Assembly (NCBI RefSeq): GCF_003369925.1
Contig: NZ_LARY01000001.1
Location: 62,001 to 126,000 of the forward strand
Length of the DNA: 64,000 nucleotides
From: Listeria kieliensis
Lineage (GTDB): Bacteria > Bacillota > Bacilli > Lactobacillales > Listeriaceae
Direction of reading: 5' to 3'
Shown: in pieces, positions 1 to 9,690 of the stretch
Layout of the letters: each line of letters begins with the position of its first letter
Numbering within the stretch: the first letter of the stretch is position 1
Notes under the pieces: model-generated
What the model was told of the DNA's origin: nothing
What the model saw: only the letters and a program-made list of their open reading frames with translations
The model's database searches: none
Program-made: the position numbers and the translations under genes

Positions 1-1
1 A

Positions 2-64
2 GATTTTGATGCGCTTTATTTGCCCGAAAAGCAGTTTCAGAACGTTGTTCCCCCTAATTTGTGA
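2..64 (+). CDS. C-terminal end of an unidentified protein (cut by window edge)
   Basis: An open frame enters from the left edge and ends in TGA at 62-64, giving about 20 residues that finish in PPNL. No start is visible. It converges with the minus-strand transglutaminase gene, and the hairpin at 130-184 lies between the two ends. Only the open frame and the converging layout support it. The family cannot be named. Confidence 0.3.
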   Translation, partial: DFDALYLPEKQFQNVVPPNL

Positions 65-129
65 ACTGGAATCGCTTTACGTGAAGATGAATCTTGCGTA
101 ATTGTTTGCCTGATTCTCGCATTTTTGAC

Positions 130-184
130 AAATGGAAAAAAACGAAGAAAACCCTTAGGCGATCAAGGTTTTCTTCGTTTTTTT
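130..184. terminator. Bidirectional rho-independent terminator
   Basis: A near-perfect inverted repeat (AACGAAGAAAACC, then GGTTTTCTTCGTT) is flanked by A and T runs. Its right arm overlaps the last codons of the transglutaminase gene. It can serve both that gene and the gene entering from the left. Confidence 0.75.
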
Positions 185-2313
185 GGTGCTTGTAGAACTT
201 GGATAATGGCAAGAAACGCGGGAGCTACTTGTTTGATTGGAATGGCTTTTCCGCCGTACAAGTGCGCCTCGTATTGCCGAGTCAGCTCCGTGAAAGCAGG
301 AATTTCGATTCGAGTTGCAAAATCGGCCAAGGTTTCGCTTGGATTCCTCGTTTCAGCAAGCAGTTTGAGCAATCGGCGGTAAGCCTTGTCGAATGAAAGT
401 TTATCGTGCTCGATTTGCCATCTGAAATAGCGTAGGAGCAGGGCTTTCCGCTTAGCAATTAGGAAGGCTAGCAAGAGAACTGCCACGCCGCCTAAAATCC
501 AGTAAACGAAACTTGGAAGTTGGAAGGGTTTCGCTTGGCTGGTTGTTTCTTGCTTCGCGCCTTCTTGTTTAGCTTTGCTTTCTTGTTGTTTTTGCGAACG
601 ATCTTCATTTTGAGTCGGCTGATCTTGTTTTGCGGGTGTATCCGCCCGGTTTTCCGCTTGACTGTTCGTATTCGCATCCGAGCGCTGATCTCCAGCTGTA
701 TTCGTGAAAGCTTCAGGGTTTTGGAAAGTCGCAGTCGGCTCAAAGGGAACCCAACCCGTGCCTGGGAAATAGACTTCAGGCCAAGAATGAGCATTGTTGT
801 TTTGCACTTTGTAAATCGTATTCGCGCCATCTTTACCGGCCTCATCCCCGGATGTAAAGCCCTTCGCGAAACGCGCTGGAATCCCAAGAGAGCGCAGCAT
901 TACGATCATCGAAGTGGAGAAATTGTCGCAGTAACCAACTTTCGTTTCAAATAAAAATTGATCGACATAATCCGCGCCACGCTTCGTTTCCTCGGCATCT
1001 TCCGTGCTGTAGCGGAATTTACCGGAAAAACTCAAATATCGCTCGATCGCTTTCACTTTTTCATAGGTATTGCTTTCTTTTTCCGTCAGCCGGTTTGCAA
1101 GGCTTTTGACGCGTTTCGGCAACCCATTCGGCAGCTGCGTGTAGCGCTCCGTAAATTCGTCCGAGAGCGACGCAAATGGCGCTTCTTTCATCTTGCGAAT
1201 GTCGTAAATCGGCGTTCTGATTTCAAGGGCATACTTTTTGATGGAACCTTGAGGTGTGACTTTTTCGTTTGATGCAGCGTAACGGAACGGCCCAGCTGCG
1301 GACTCGACATTTTGTGTGCCGTAAGCATAGACGAGATAGTCATTAGAAGCCGTAAAGCGAATCGTTGCTTGTTCTGCTTGCTTGGCGTAATTTTCATTCA
1401 AATTAACTGGAAACTCGTCCGAACTTGCAAAGTTTTCCGCATCAGTCGAGCTCGGGCTGGCCCAGCCTTTACCAGTATAAGTTCGTTTGGATTCAACACG
1501 CCAGTAATGCGGGCGCTTCGAAGTTACTTGGAAAACTTCGCTATAATCAGCATCAAGAGCGCCGCCAAGTTCGGTATCATCTTCGCTATAGCCCACCGTT
1601 CGAGTCGTATCCATCCCAAGTGCTTGCTTGATGTAAGGCACGGGATCGTTCCAAATTGGTTTATGAACGGGAAGAGAAAGAGCGATTCCGATCATGATAG
1701 CGAGCACGGCAAGAAGGCTCGTATGATACACGAGAGATCGCTTGGGGGAATCAAGTTGACTCGCGCCAAGCCTCGCCGTTAGCGTCAAGTGGAGCAAAAT
1801 AAAGCCGATAACGACTGTACGAACAAGTGCTAGCTCTCCTTTGTAATCCGTGAAGGTATTGATAACGGCAATGTAAATCACGGTGAGTGCGAGAATGCTT
1901 AGGATGCGACCTTTTTTTAGAAGCGAATAAGCCGTGATGTAAGCTAACAGCCAAAGGGCAATCAAAAAGGTCATGAAAATAAATTCGTCGCCAATTTTTG
2001 TAGCATCTAGTTGAAACAAACTGCCAATGCCTTTTATGGCGGTTCCCGTTAGTTTCGCGTAAAAGGACGGATCAACAAGGTTTCCACCGTTAAATAAGAT
2101 GCCCATCAGTAAAGCGATCGCGAGTAAGTGAAGAGGAATCGAATAGTAAAATCGCAAGCCGATAAAAAAGCTTCCGAGCGATAAGGCGATGAAAGCGACT
2201 ATCCAGATGGAATATCCGGTTTCTGTTAAGTAACTAAACGGAAAAACCCATTCTGAAATCAGCAAAATCGCAAGCACATAAAGCAGGAATTTTAACATTT
2301 TTCGTCCCATCAA
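163..2313 (-). CDS. Membrane-bound transglutaminase-like protein (TgpA family, YebA-like)
   Basis: 716 residues. The N-terminal third holds a cluster of hydrophobic membrane segments. A transglutaminase-core domain follows, with the Cys in GYCDNFST (about residue 461), a His in NAHSWPEVYF (about 507) and an acidic residue just after (WVPFEPT). A Gln/Lys-rich linker leads to one more membrane helix and a C-terminal DUF4129-like tail. The stop overlaps a terminator. The start overlaps the DUF58 stop by four bases, so it is last in a MoxR-DUF58-TgpA operon. Such trios are conserved in Firmicutes (yeaC-yeaD-yebA in Bacillus). The substrate is unknown; a role in protein processing or maturation at the membrane is an inference. 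Confidence 0.88.
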   Translation of the reverse strand: MMGRKMLKFLLYVLAILLISEWVFPFSYLTETGYSIWIVAFIALSLGSFFIGLRFYYSIPLHLLAIALLMGILFNGGNLVDPSFYAKLTGTAIKGIGSLFQLDATKIGDEFIFMTFLIALWLLAYITAYSLLKKGRILSILALTVIYIAVINTFTDYKGELALVRTVVIGFILLHLTLTARLGASQLDSPKRSLVYHTSLLAVLAIMIGIALSLPVHKPIWNDPVPYIKQALGMDTTRTVGYSEDDTELGGALDADYSEVFQVTSKRPHYWRVESKRTYTGKGWASPSSTDAENFASSDEFPVNLNENYAKQAEQATIRFTASNDYLVYAYGTQNVESAAGPFRYAASNEKVTPQGSIKKYALEIRTPIYDIRKMKEAPFASLSDEFTERYTQLPNGLPKRVKSLANRLTEKESNTYEKVKAIERYLSFSGKFRYSTEDAEETKRGADYVDQFLFETKVGYCDNFSTSMIVMLRSLGIPARFAKGFTSGDEAGKDGANTIYKVQNNNAHSWPEVYFPGTGWVPFEPTATFQNPEAFTNTAGDQRSDANTNSQAENRADTPAKQDQPTQNEDRSQKQQESKAKQEGAKQETTSQAKPFQLPSFVYWILGGVAVLLLAFLIAKRKALLLRYFRWQIEHDKLSFDKAYRRLLKLLAETRNPSETLADFATRIEIPAFTELTRQYEAHLYGGKAIPIKQVAPAFLAIIQVLQAPKKRRKP

Positions 2314-3464
2314 AATCCTCCTTTACGGCGCGAAAGGGCCATTTTAGATAAGTAAATGATTTGCGGATGTCGCGGCCCATTTTCTTGTAGCGCGACAAGG
2401 GTGACCTTGTTTTCGCCCCATTTATGCACTTCTCGGAGGAGCGCTTCACTCGTAGTTGACGTAAAGAGCAACAAGTGCTCACTTTGCGCGAGTTCCTCTT
2501 GAAGCAGGGGAAGGAGAACGGCGGGTTCTTGCGGCTTGATTTTGGCAAAAGCATGAGAAAGTTCACTTAAGTGCTTTTTTCCTTGGTTGAAATCGAGCGT
2601 TTCGCTGGGACTTCCAAATAAGGCGACGCGGAGTTCCCCGTTTTCCTCCACCATTTTGCGGACGAACGAATACGCCGCGCTTAGAGCTGCTTCAAAATCT
2701 GGATGTGGCGCGCCGAAAAAACCAACGCTCATCCGACTTTTAGCGCTATTCTCAAATTCTCTTGTCATCATCGTGCCGGTTTTCGCTGTCGTTTTCCAGT
2801 CGATCGAAGCGATGCGGTCTCCAGCGCTATATTCCCGAAGACCATGCAAATTGTCATTTTTCTTGATCGTCCAATGAGTTGCATTCTTGCCGCGTTCAGG
2901 TGCCGCTTCGCTCAATTTGTCAGCGATTTCCGGAAAGTAAGCTGGAAAAACTGTGAGCGTTTCCGCTTCGCCCGTCGTGATGCTTCGTTCGATCAATCCA
3001 AGCGGATCGCTCGTTCTCAGTTCAAGTGGAGCGAAACGGTGAATGCCTCGCTTTGCTTCAAGTGTTTCAAAGGGGAGCGCGAGCGTATTCTTGAAAAAAG
3101 GAAAAGCTAGCTCGCGAAGCGTGTGTCCCGCAAGTAAAGAATTCGGAATCGGCTGCCTAACGAGCAAGTAGCTCACTGGAAAATGCGATTTTCGCGTAAG
3201 TAAAAGTTCAATATCAATGGCATCACCAGCAAAATATTCCTGCTTATTGAATTTCCGCACAAACCGCCAATTTTTTAGCCGGTAAAGTGACAAAACCAAA
3301 ATGAAAAGCAAAACCAAACCGAAAAAATAAGTCAAAAACCAGCTCGCGTTGTCGCCTTGAAACAGCGTGTAAACGATTAAACCCGCAAAAAGTAAAACCA
3401 GTCCAACCCACTTTGAGGCAAGAAACAACGGACGTAGCTTATTCATTTGAAGCGCCCTTTTCAA
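2310..3464 (-). CDS. DUF58 domain protein (YeaD-like)
   Basis: 384 residues. Two hydrophobic segments near the N terminus (about 15-55) anchor the protein. The DUF58 signature lies around the middle (REYSAGDRIASIDWKTTAK), in a von Willebrand A-like fold. It overlaps the MoxR gene upstream by about 26 bases and the transglutaminase gene downstream by four, so the three are co-translated. DUF58 proteins are partners of MoxR ATPases; the pair is thought to act as a chaperone or assembly module. No direct function is shown here. Confidence 0.88.
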   Translation of the reverse strand: MKRALQMNKLRPLFLASKWVGLVLLFAGLIVYTLFQGDNASWFLTYFFGLVLLFILVLSLYRLKNWRFVRKFNKQEYFAGDAIDIELLLTRKSHFPVSYLLVRQPIPNSLLAGHTLRELAFPFFKNTLALPFETLEAKRGIHRFAPLELRTSDPLGLIERSITTGEAETLTVFPAYFPEIADKLSEAAPERGKNATHWTIKKNDNLHGLREYSAGDRIASIDWKTTAKTGTMMTREFENSAKSRMSVGFFGAPHPDFEAALSAAYSFVRKMVEENGELRVALFGSPSETLDFNQGKKHLSELSHAFAKIKPQEPAVLLPLLQEELAQSEHLLLFTSTTSEALLREVHKWGENKVTLVALQENGPRHPQIIYLSKMALSRRKGGF

Positions 3465-4395
3465 TTGGAACGGCTGTGCTCGATAAAATGTCTTGGATCA
3501 CTTGCTCAGCTTGGATACCATCATAAAGCGCGCTAGCATTTAAAATGAGGCGGTGCCGGAAAACAAACGGCGCGAGATATTTAATATCATCCGGAGTTAC
3601 AAAGTCCCGTCCCGAAATGAAGGCAAAACTTTTCGCGGCTTGCATCATCGCAATCGTTGCGCGCGGGCTTGCTCCGAGTGAAATCGCTGGGTGTTCCCGA
3701 GTAGCTTGTGCCAAATCCACGATATAGTCTTTTAGTTCATCCGAAAGTGCCACGTTTTGGCTCGCTTTTTTGAGCGCAACGAGTTCATCAGCATGGATGA
3801 CCGCTTGGACGCCTAGAAGCGCATCCGCACTTCGCTCGCCGCTTAAAAGCTCAATCTCTTCAGCCTTCGTTGGATAGCCCATCGTCATTTTAAATAGAAA
3901 CCGGTCAAGCTGGGCTTCTGGAAGCGCGTAAGTGCCTTCGTATTCAATCGGGTTTTGAGTGGCCATGACGAAAAAAGGCTCAGCAAGAGGATAAGTCACA
4001 CCATCCACAGTGACGCTATTTTCGGCCATCCCTTCTAGCAAAGCCGCTTGTGTTCTTGGCGCTGTTCGGTTGATTTCATCGGCCAAAATAATATTGCCCA
4101 TGATCGGCCCTGGCCGAAACTCAAATTTGCGGCTATCGGGATTAAACACGGAAACCCCAGTCACATCTGAGGGTAAGAGGTCTGGCGTGAACTGGATCCG
4201 TTGAAAGGCGGTATCGAGTGATTTAGCGAGCGCGCGGACGAGCATCGTTTTCCCAACGCCTGGAACGTCTTCAATTAAAACATGGCCTCCTGCAAAGAGA
4301 GCCGTTAAGCTAAGTTCGATCACACGTCGTTTGCCGACGATTACTTGTTCTACTTGTTCGATAATTTGTTCGATTTTGCGAGCTGAGTCATTCAT
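3439..4395 (-). CDS. MoxR-family AAA+ ATPase (YeaC-like)
   Basis: 318 residues, the usual MoxR size. Walker A is DVPGVGKT at 43-50 and Walker B is ILADEIN at about 103-109, followed by the family-typical RTPRTQAALLEGM-like stretch (here RTAPRTQAALLEGM). First gene of the MoxR-DUF58-transglutaminase operon, divergent from rlmN. MoxR ATPases remodel or assemble protein complexes, often together with vWA-domain partners. The start is an ATG preceded by an AGGAGG-like site. Confidence 0.92.
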   Translation of the reverse strand: MNDSARKIEQIIEQVEQVIVGKRRVIELSLTALFAGGHVLIEDVPGVGKTMLVRALAKSLDTAFQRIQFTPDLLPSDVTGVSVFNPDSRKFEFRPGPIMGNIILADEINRTAPRTQAALLEGMAENSVTVDGVTYPLAEPFFVMATQNPIEYEGTYALPEAQLDRFLFKMTMGYPTKAEEIELLSGERSADALLGVQAVIHADELVALKKASQNVALSDELKDYIVDLAQATREHPAISLGASPRATIAMMQAAKSFAFISGRDFVTPDDIKYLAPFVFRHRLILNASALYDGIQAEQVIQDILSSTAVPIEKGASNE

Positions 4396-4553
4396 TCATT
4401 AAAATCCTCCCGTTCGGTTGTGTTGTACTAAGTATAAAATAGAGCGGGAACGAAGTACAATAAATTAATTTAAAGTTTACGCTGAAAAGTATTGCCACGC
4501 AGTGCGAAAACCTATAAAATGGGAGTGAGATCTTAAAGAGAAGAGGCTGAATA

Positions 4554-5657
4554 ATGACGAAAAAATCCATTTACGGATTGACGTTTGATGACTTAACGAC
4601 TTGGTTTACCGAACAAGGACAGAAAAAATTTCGGGCAACGCAAGTTTGGGAATGGCTCTACCGGAAGCGCATAACTTCTTTTGACGAAATGAGCAATGTC
4701 CCGAAGGAAAGCATTCAACTATTAAATGATAATTTTGTATTAAACACTTTAGAAGAACAAATTGTGCAAGAATCTCTTGATGGCACGATTAAATATTTAT
4801 TTAAGCTTGAGGATGGCAATTTAATTGAAACGGTTATGATGACGCATGAATACGGGCTATCCGTTTGTGTAACAACGCAAGTGGGATGCAATATTGGATG
4901 CACGTTTTGCGCAAGTGGCTTGCTGAAAAAACAACGGGATTTAACAGCTGGCGAAATTGTTTCGCAAATTATGAATGTGCAGCACTTTTTGGATAAACGC
5001 GGAAAAGAGGAGCGTGTAAGCCATATTGTTGTGATGGGAATTGGCGAACCGTTTGATAACTACGATAACGTTATGAGCTTCCTGCGAGTCGTGAATCACG
5101 ACAAGGGACTTGCAATCGGCGCACGCCACATCACCGTTTCAACAAGTGGACTTGCACCAAGAATTATTGATTTTGCAAATGAAGATTTCCAAGTGAACTT
5201 GGCGGTTTCGCTACACGCGCCGAATAATGACATTCGAACGAACATTATGCGGATTAACCGGACGTTCCCGCTCGAAAAACTAATGAGTGCGATCGAATAT
5301 TACATTGAAAAAACGAACCGTCGTGTGACCTATGAATATATCATGTTGCGCGATGTGAACGATTCGAAAAAAGAAGCGCAGGAGCTAGCGGATTTACTCA
5401 AGAATCAACGGCGTTTGTCTTACGTCAATTTGATTCCCTACAACCCTGTTGATGAGCACAATCAATACGAACGCAGCCGGAAAGAAGACGTGCTTGCTTT
5501 TTACGATGTGCTGAAGAAAAATGGCGTGAATTGTGTGGTTCGTCGTGAACACGGAACCGATATTGATGCGGCTTGTGGGCAGCTTCGAAGTAAACAAATT
5601 AAGCGTGTTGGCGTAAGAGAAAGAATGCGTCAAAAGAAAGCTCTTGAGCAAGAATAA
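4554..5657 (+). CDS. rlmN: Dual-specificity 23S rRNA/tRNA adenine-C2 methyltransferase RlmN
   Basis: 367 residues. The radical-SAM cluster motif CxxxCxxC is at C112, C116 and C119 ([12 protein letters not shown]). The second catalytic cysteine is C341 in AACGQL. The family phrase [13 protein letters not shown] lies between them. It methylates A2503 of 23S rRNA and A37 of some tRNAs, using C341 as the methyl-carrying residue paired with C119-type chemistry. ATG start with an AGAGGCTGA-type ribosome site. It is transcribed alone, with a strong terminator just downstream. Confidence 0.96.
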   Translation: MTKKSIYGLTFDDLTTWFTEQGQKKFRATQVWEWLYRKRITSFDEMSNVPKESIQLLNDNFVLNTLEEQIVQESLDGTIKYLFKLEDGNLIETVMMTHEYGLSVCVTTQVGCNIGCTFCASGLLKKQRDLTAGEIVSQIMNVQHFLDKRGKEERVSHIVVMGIGEPFDNYDNVMSFLRVVNHDKGLAIGARHITVSTSGLAPRIIDFANEDFQVNLAVSLHAPNNDIRTNIMRINRTFPLEKLMSAIEYYIEKTNRRVTYEYIMLRDVNDSKKEAQELADLLKNQRRLSYVNLIPYNPVDEHNQYERSRKEDVLAFYDVLKKNGVNCVVRREHGTDIDAACGQLRSKQIKRVGVRERMRQKKALEQE

Positions 5658-5696
5658 AATAGCAAAGAGGCTGGGATATAAATCTTAGCTAAGCAT

Positions 5697-5742
5697 GAAA
5701 ACCGGGTAGAAAATCTTTTTTGATTTTCTACCCGGTTTTTTA
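5697..5742 (+). terminator. Terminator of rlmN
   Basis: A 15-base stem (ACCGGGTAGAAAATC and its complement) with a loop of T residues and a T run. It follows a GAGGCTGGGATATAA sequence similar to the start of the repeat element at 8926-9040. Confidence 0.85.
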
Positions 5743-6365
5743 CCCCATTAACAAGTCAAAATAAAGGTTTCACAAAAAATCGTTTTTTCATTGAATCTTA
5801 ATCTTCTCTGAGATCTTTTTCCCATTTTGATCCTTATAATTTTATAGTACGTAGATTGCTTTAGTTCTGTTTTTTGGGAGGATTATAGTAAGTTTCACTA
5901 TCAGTCAAAGTTTTCCCATCAAAAGTTCCCTCGCCCTTTTTTAACATACCTCCATCAAACAATAAGACTATGCTTGCAAGCAAATATTTTTCATATTTCG
6001 TTTCTTCTTAAAATCTAATAGCTCTTTTTATTTATAGTTATAAAGTGTGTCGGTATTCTCCTCTTTTTATCTACTTCCCAAAGCGCTATTAAATAAGCTG
6101 CTTTTTCGATAGCCTGAGTCTAGAAATTATAAATTCTAGGCTTTTTTATGGAGGGGTTTTACTAAAGCGAATTTATTAAATGTGGTAGCTAATTATTGTA
6201 TCTATGATAGTCCATAAATAAGAGTCCAGATTATAAATATTTTTGAACAGAAGGGCAATATTATAATCAAAGGGATATAATTCTATATTCTATTGAATAA
6301 AAAGAAAATTAATAATATAATGTGTATAAAGAGTATTACTCAAAATAGCACAGGGAGATGACATT
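5743..6365. other. AT-rich intergenic region with gene debris
   Basis: 622 bases with no complete gene. It holds a short minus-strand open stretch (5861-6007, about 48 codons, ending ...SETYYNPPKKQN) that lacks a start and could be the tail of a lost gene, and a terminator-like hairpin at 6111-6148. Composition is much more AT-rich than in rlmN, marking the left edge of accessory DNA. Confidence 0.45.
6111..6148. terminator. Terminator-like hairpin
   Basis: An inverted repeat with CTAGAA and TTCTAG arms and flanking AGCCT/AGGCT, followed by six T. A near-identical hairpin occurs at 52611-52639. No intact gene ends here, so it may have belonged to the lost gene. Confidence 0.5.
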
Positions 6366-8900
6366 ATGATTAGAGATGAAATCGTGGAGTGGGTAAGAGA
6401 ACAACCATATTGGCAGCAAGTTGGAGCCGATGCAATTTTAAGGGGAATTAAAATAAATGAATCTTTAATAGATGAAGTTTATTTGGCATTAAAGCAAGAA
6501 CATAACTTGGAGGGATCGCTCCCTAGAAGAAAGTCACTTGCATTTTTGTCCAAGTCCACTGAACCAAAATCGATCTCTAAGGTAACATGGAATGAAGTAT
6601 CAGAAGTTAAAGGAGTTAATGCTTTATCATCAAACTCGTCAATCCCAGTTGGAAAACAATTAACGATTATATACGGACTGAATGGAAGTGGAAAATCAGG
6701 GTATGCCAGATTACTAAATAATGCCTTTATTTCAAGAGGAGATAAGAATATTTTACCAAACATATTTAAGAAAGGAGAGAATACAACCCCGAGAGCAAAG
6801 TTTATTTTTGAGAATGAAAAAGGAGATTCTGAAACCCTAGTATTTCCAGATGATCGTAAAAATGAATTGTTTAGTAGAGTAGCTGTATTTGATTCAAAAA
6901 GTGCTACTAATGATTTAACTAAAGATGTAGAACTAAATTTTGCCCCAATAGAATTTAATTTTTTTGATGAATTTAACCATTTAATAAACGAAGTTAAAAA
7001 AAGACTGATTGAAGATATTAAGGAAAAAAATAAAGAGAATATCTATGTACGTCAATTTCCTAATAAAACCCTAATAGGAGAACTGGTTAGGAGGATAAAT
7101 AGTAATACGGAATATGTTGATCTTGAAAATGCTGCAAAAACAACTCACTTAAAAAATGAACTACAAATAAAAACGAAGAGAAAATCTGAGCTAGTCGCTT
7201 TGAATATTATGAACCAACAAAAGCTACTTGAGAAACGTAAGGCAGAATTGAATGAAATGAAAAAAAGAATCAAAGAGATTAATACAAAGTTTTCTAGTGA
7301 GCGAATTGATAAAATAAAAGAATTAATTCGAAGGAGAAGCGATCTAAAAAAAATTTCAATTGCTGAGGGTATAACTCAATTAGAGGGAGAACATATATAT
7401 CAAATAGGTTCACCCGAGTGGAAAGAATTTATTGAATCTGCTAAGCAATACTATGGGGTTATTCAAGAAGAAATTGATCATTGTATATTTTGTGGGCAAA
7501 AAATAGACGGAGTAACGGTAATTGATAAATATTGGATTTACTTAAAAAGTTCGGCAGAATCCGAATTAAGCCAAGCAGATAGCAGTATTAAAAGGTTAAT
7601 ACAGGATTTCAAAAACTTTGATTGCAAGTTGATTACAAAAGATTCTAGTTTTGAAGAATGGCTGCAGGAGAAAATTCCTAACTTACATAGCCAACTTACA
7701 AGTTGGCAAACGCAAGTTGAAACTATTAAAGAGAGTGTTATTAAGAATTTATCAATCTTACAATGGGAAAAAGAAATTGATGTTTTTAAAATGGAAGAAA
7801 CAATCTGTGATGAAGCTTTAAGGCACTTAGAGAAAGAGATATCTGAATTAAACACTCAAAAAGTAAAAAGGGAAATTGATGAAATAGAGAAATTTGAAAA
7901 TGAATACAATGATAAGCTTCGACTTAAAGATTTCTTACCGGAAATAAAGGGATTCTTAGAAGATTTGAAGTGGGTAGATGCAGCAAATAATATAACTATC
8001 TCCACACAAAAAGCCACTAGGTTCCAAAGGTCACTTTTCTCTCAATATGTCACTGATAAATACGTGAAAAGATTTAATGAAGAATGTAAAAAACTGAATG
8101 CCGATTTTTCAGCTGAAATTAAGCAAAAGGGGAGCAAGGGTAATACACTTAGCAAGTTAACAATAAAAGATAGAAAGCCAATAGAGATCTTAAGTGAAGG
8201 AGAACAAAGAGCAATTACCATTGCTAATTTTTTAGCAGAAACAAGCCTTAACAACAAGAATACATGTATTGTTTTGGATGATCCTGTAAGCTCTTTAGAC
8301 GTTGAGAGAAAGGAAGTTATTGGAAGAAGGTTAGTGGATGAAGCTAAACAAAAACAAGTAGTTATTTTTACACATGATATTGCTTTTGTAAATTGTTTGG
8401 AAAGATGGAGAATAAACAAACAAGTGGAGTGTTCTAAATTAGTAATCAGAAACTTCAATAATGTTTCAGGACTGAGAGATGATAATGAACCATGGATTGA
8501 TACGCCTGTTTCAGAAAGGATAGAATATTTAAGGGGAAATCTAAAAGCAATAACAAAAAAATATGAAAGTATTGATAGTGAGGAAAAAATGTATCTGCAT
8601 AAAGAATATATAGATGATGCTGAACATTGGTGTAAAAAATTAAGAGAAACTTGGGAACGCATGATTGAGAAAATAATATTCAAGGGAGCTATTACGAGAT
8701 ATGACCCAGCTATAAAAACAAAGAGTCTTAAAAAAGTTGTTTTTAACGCAGAAATATATAGAGAAATAGATGAAGGAATGTCTCTATGTTCGGACTGGGT
8801 GCATGATAGAGCTGAGAATTTAGGTGAAAAGTATCCTAAACCTGAAGAACTTAAAAACTATCTTGAAGCATGTGATAGTTTTAGAAAAAAATACAAGTAG
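6366..8900 (+). CDS. RloC-like AAA_13 ATPase with zinc-hook motif (candidate defence protein)
   Basis: 844 residues. Walker A is GLNGSGKS starting at residue 104. A long coiled-coil region (about 200-520) is interrupted by CIFC at C373/C376, a zinc-hook-like CxxC. The ABC signature LSEGEQRA, Walker B TCIVLDDP (aspartates at about 638-639) and a switch histidine in FTHD follow. The layout matches RloC/PrrC-type AAA_13 proteins, whose C-terminal domain is an anticodon nuclease released on phage attack. The C-terminal 150 residues contain LRETWERMIEK and SDWVHD, compatible with an Arg/Glu/His nuclease centre, but this is not proven. It is a single gene in AT-rich DNA, with no restriction-modification genes beside it. 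Confidence 0.75.
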   Translation: MIRDEIVEWVREQPYWQQVGADAILRGIKINESLIDEVYLALKQEHNLEGSLPRRKSLAFLSKSTEPKSISKVTWNEVSEVKGVNALSSNSSIPVGKQLTIIYGLNGSGKSGYARLLNNAFISRGDKNILPNIFKKGENTTPRAKFIFENEKGDSETLVFPDDRKNELFSRVAVFDSKSATNDLTKDVELNFAPIEFNFFDEFNHLINEVKKRLIEDIKEKNKENIYVRQFPNKTLIGELVRRINSNTEYVDLENAAKTTHLKNELQIKTKRKSELVALNIMNQQKLLEKRKAELNEMKKRIKEINTKFSSERIDKIKELIRRRSDLKKISIAEGITQLEGEHIYQIGSPEWKEFIESAKQYYGVIQEEIDHCIFCGQKIDGVTVIDKYWIYLKSSAESELSQADSSIKRLIQDFKNFDCKLITKDSSFEEWLQEKIPNLHSQLTSWQTQVETIKESVIKNLSILQWEKEIDVFKMEETICDEALRHLEKEISELNTQKVKREIDEIEKFENEYNDKLRLKDFLPEIKGFLEDLKWVDAANNITISTQKATRFQRSLFSQYVTDKYVKRFNEECKKLNADFSAEIKQKGSKGNTLSKLTIKDRKPIEILSEGEQRAITIANFLAETSLNNKNTCIVLDDPVSSLDVERKEVIGRRLVDEAKQKQVVIFTHDIAFVNCLERWRINKQVECSKLVIRNFNNVSGLRDDNEPWIDTPVSERIEYLRGNLKAITKKYESIDSEEKMYLHKEYIDDAEHWCKKLRETWERMIEKIIFKGAITRYDPAIKTKSLKKVVFNAEIYREIDEGMSLCSDWVHDRAENLGEKYPKPEELKNYLEACDSFRKKYK

Positions 8901-8925
8901 CATATAAAAATAGGATCATTAATGA

Positions 8926-9040
8926 AAAGAGACTGGGACAAAATGAAAAAATGAGGCTAACGAGCCAAAAGTAAAAGAACAGAAATCGTTCAATGAAGTC
9001 ATTTACAAAAATAACTTGCTTGACGATTCTGTTCTTTTTT
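8926..9040. repeat. Inverted flanking repeat, copy A (~115 bp)
   Basis: Nearly identical to the reverse complement of 13092-13210 (my hand alignment shows only about half a dozen differences). It begins GAGACTGGGACAAAATG and contains an internal palindrome (GAACAGAAATCGTT ... ACGATTCTGTTC) ending in T residues, so it could also act as a terminator for the ATPase gene. Confidence 0.85.
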
Positions 9041-9174
9041 ATTTTATGTTCCAAACTCTTGGTGGAAATCATCCTATAATGGGATTATCGGACGGGGCAA
9101 TAGAGTTGTGTAAAATTAATTATAAAAATGATTTTTTTAGCTCTATTTGTAATAGAAGAAGTATTTTGTGAAAA

Positions 9175-9482
9175 ATGAGCAAACTTGGTTATGTTCGAGT
9201 TGGTACAACCAAACAAAATATTGCGAGACAAGTTGAACAATTAAATCACTGTGAGAAAGTATTTGTAGATAAAATGAGTGGAAGCACGATCAAACGCCCA
9301 GGCCTTGAAGAAATGATGGCTTATATCGAGATGGGGATATTGTTGTGGTTAGCGAATTAGAACGATTGGGACGAAACAATGAGGATCTAACCAAGATTAT
9401 GAATACTATTCAACAGAAAGGAACAACCCTAGATGTGTTGAATCTTCCGGTATTAAATGGGATTGAAGATTTTAATTTATGA
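9175..9482 (+). pseudogene. Degraded serine recombinase (resolvase/invertase N-terminal domain)
   Basis: The first 61 codons read like the start of a small serine recombinase (KLGYVRVGTTKQN, then VFVDKMSGSTIKRPGLEEMM). A frameshift near 9340 moves the rest (SELERLGRNNEDL, then QQKGTTLDVLNLPVLNG) to another frame, ending at 9482. The position of the catalytic serine (normally in RVST) is a glycine here. The C-terminal DNA-binding part is absent. It is therefore a dead remnant, probably of the element that brought the neighbouring cassette. Confidence 0.8.
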
Positions 9483-9690
9483 AAACTACTCAATAACTTA
9501 ACTATCGAGCTTTATAAGTATCAGGCTGAGTCGGAATGGTAACAGAAAATGATTAACTAACGTTTCATCCAATTCTAAAAAATATTTGTCGAATCAAGGA
9601 GAAAATCGTCACAAAATGGACACAGACAACAAAAGAATATTGTGCTATTGTATACTTGTGAAAAACTAACACAGAAGGAGATGGAGTAGA

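Noticed and set aside
1-5657. Long antisense frames inside the transglutaminase, DUF58, MoxR and rlmN genes
   Set aside because: They are shadows of strongly supported genes and lack ribosome sites.
5861-6007. Short minus-strand frame after rlmN as a gene
   Set aside because: No start codon or ribosome site; kept only as debris within the intergenic entry.
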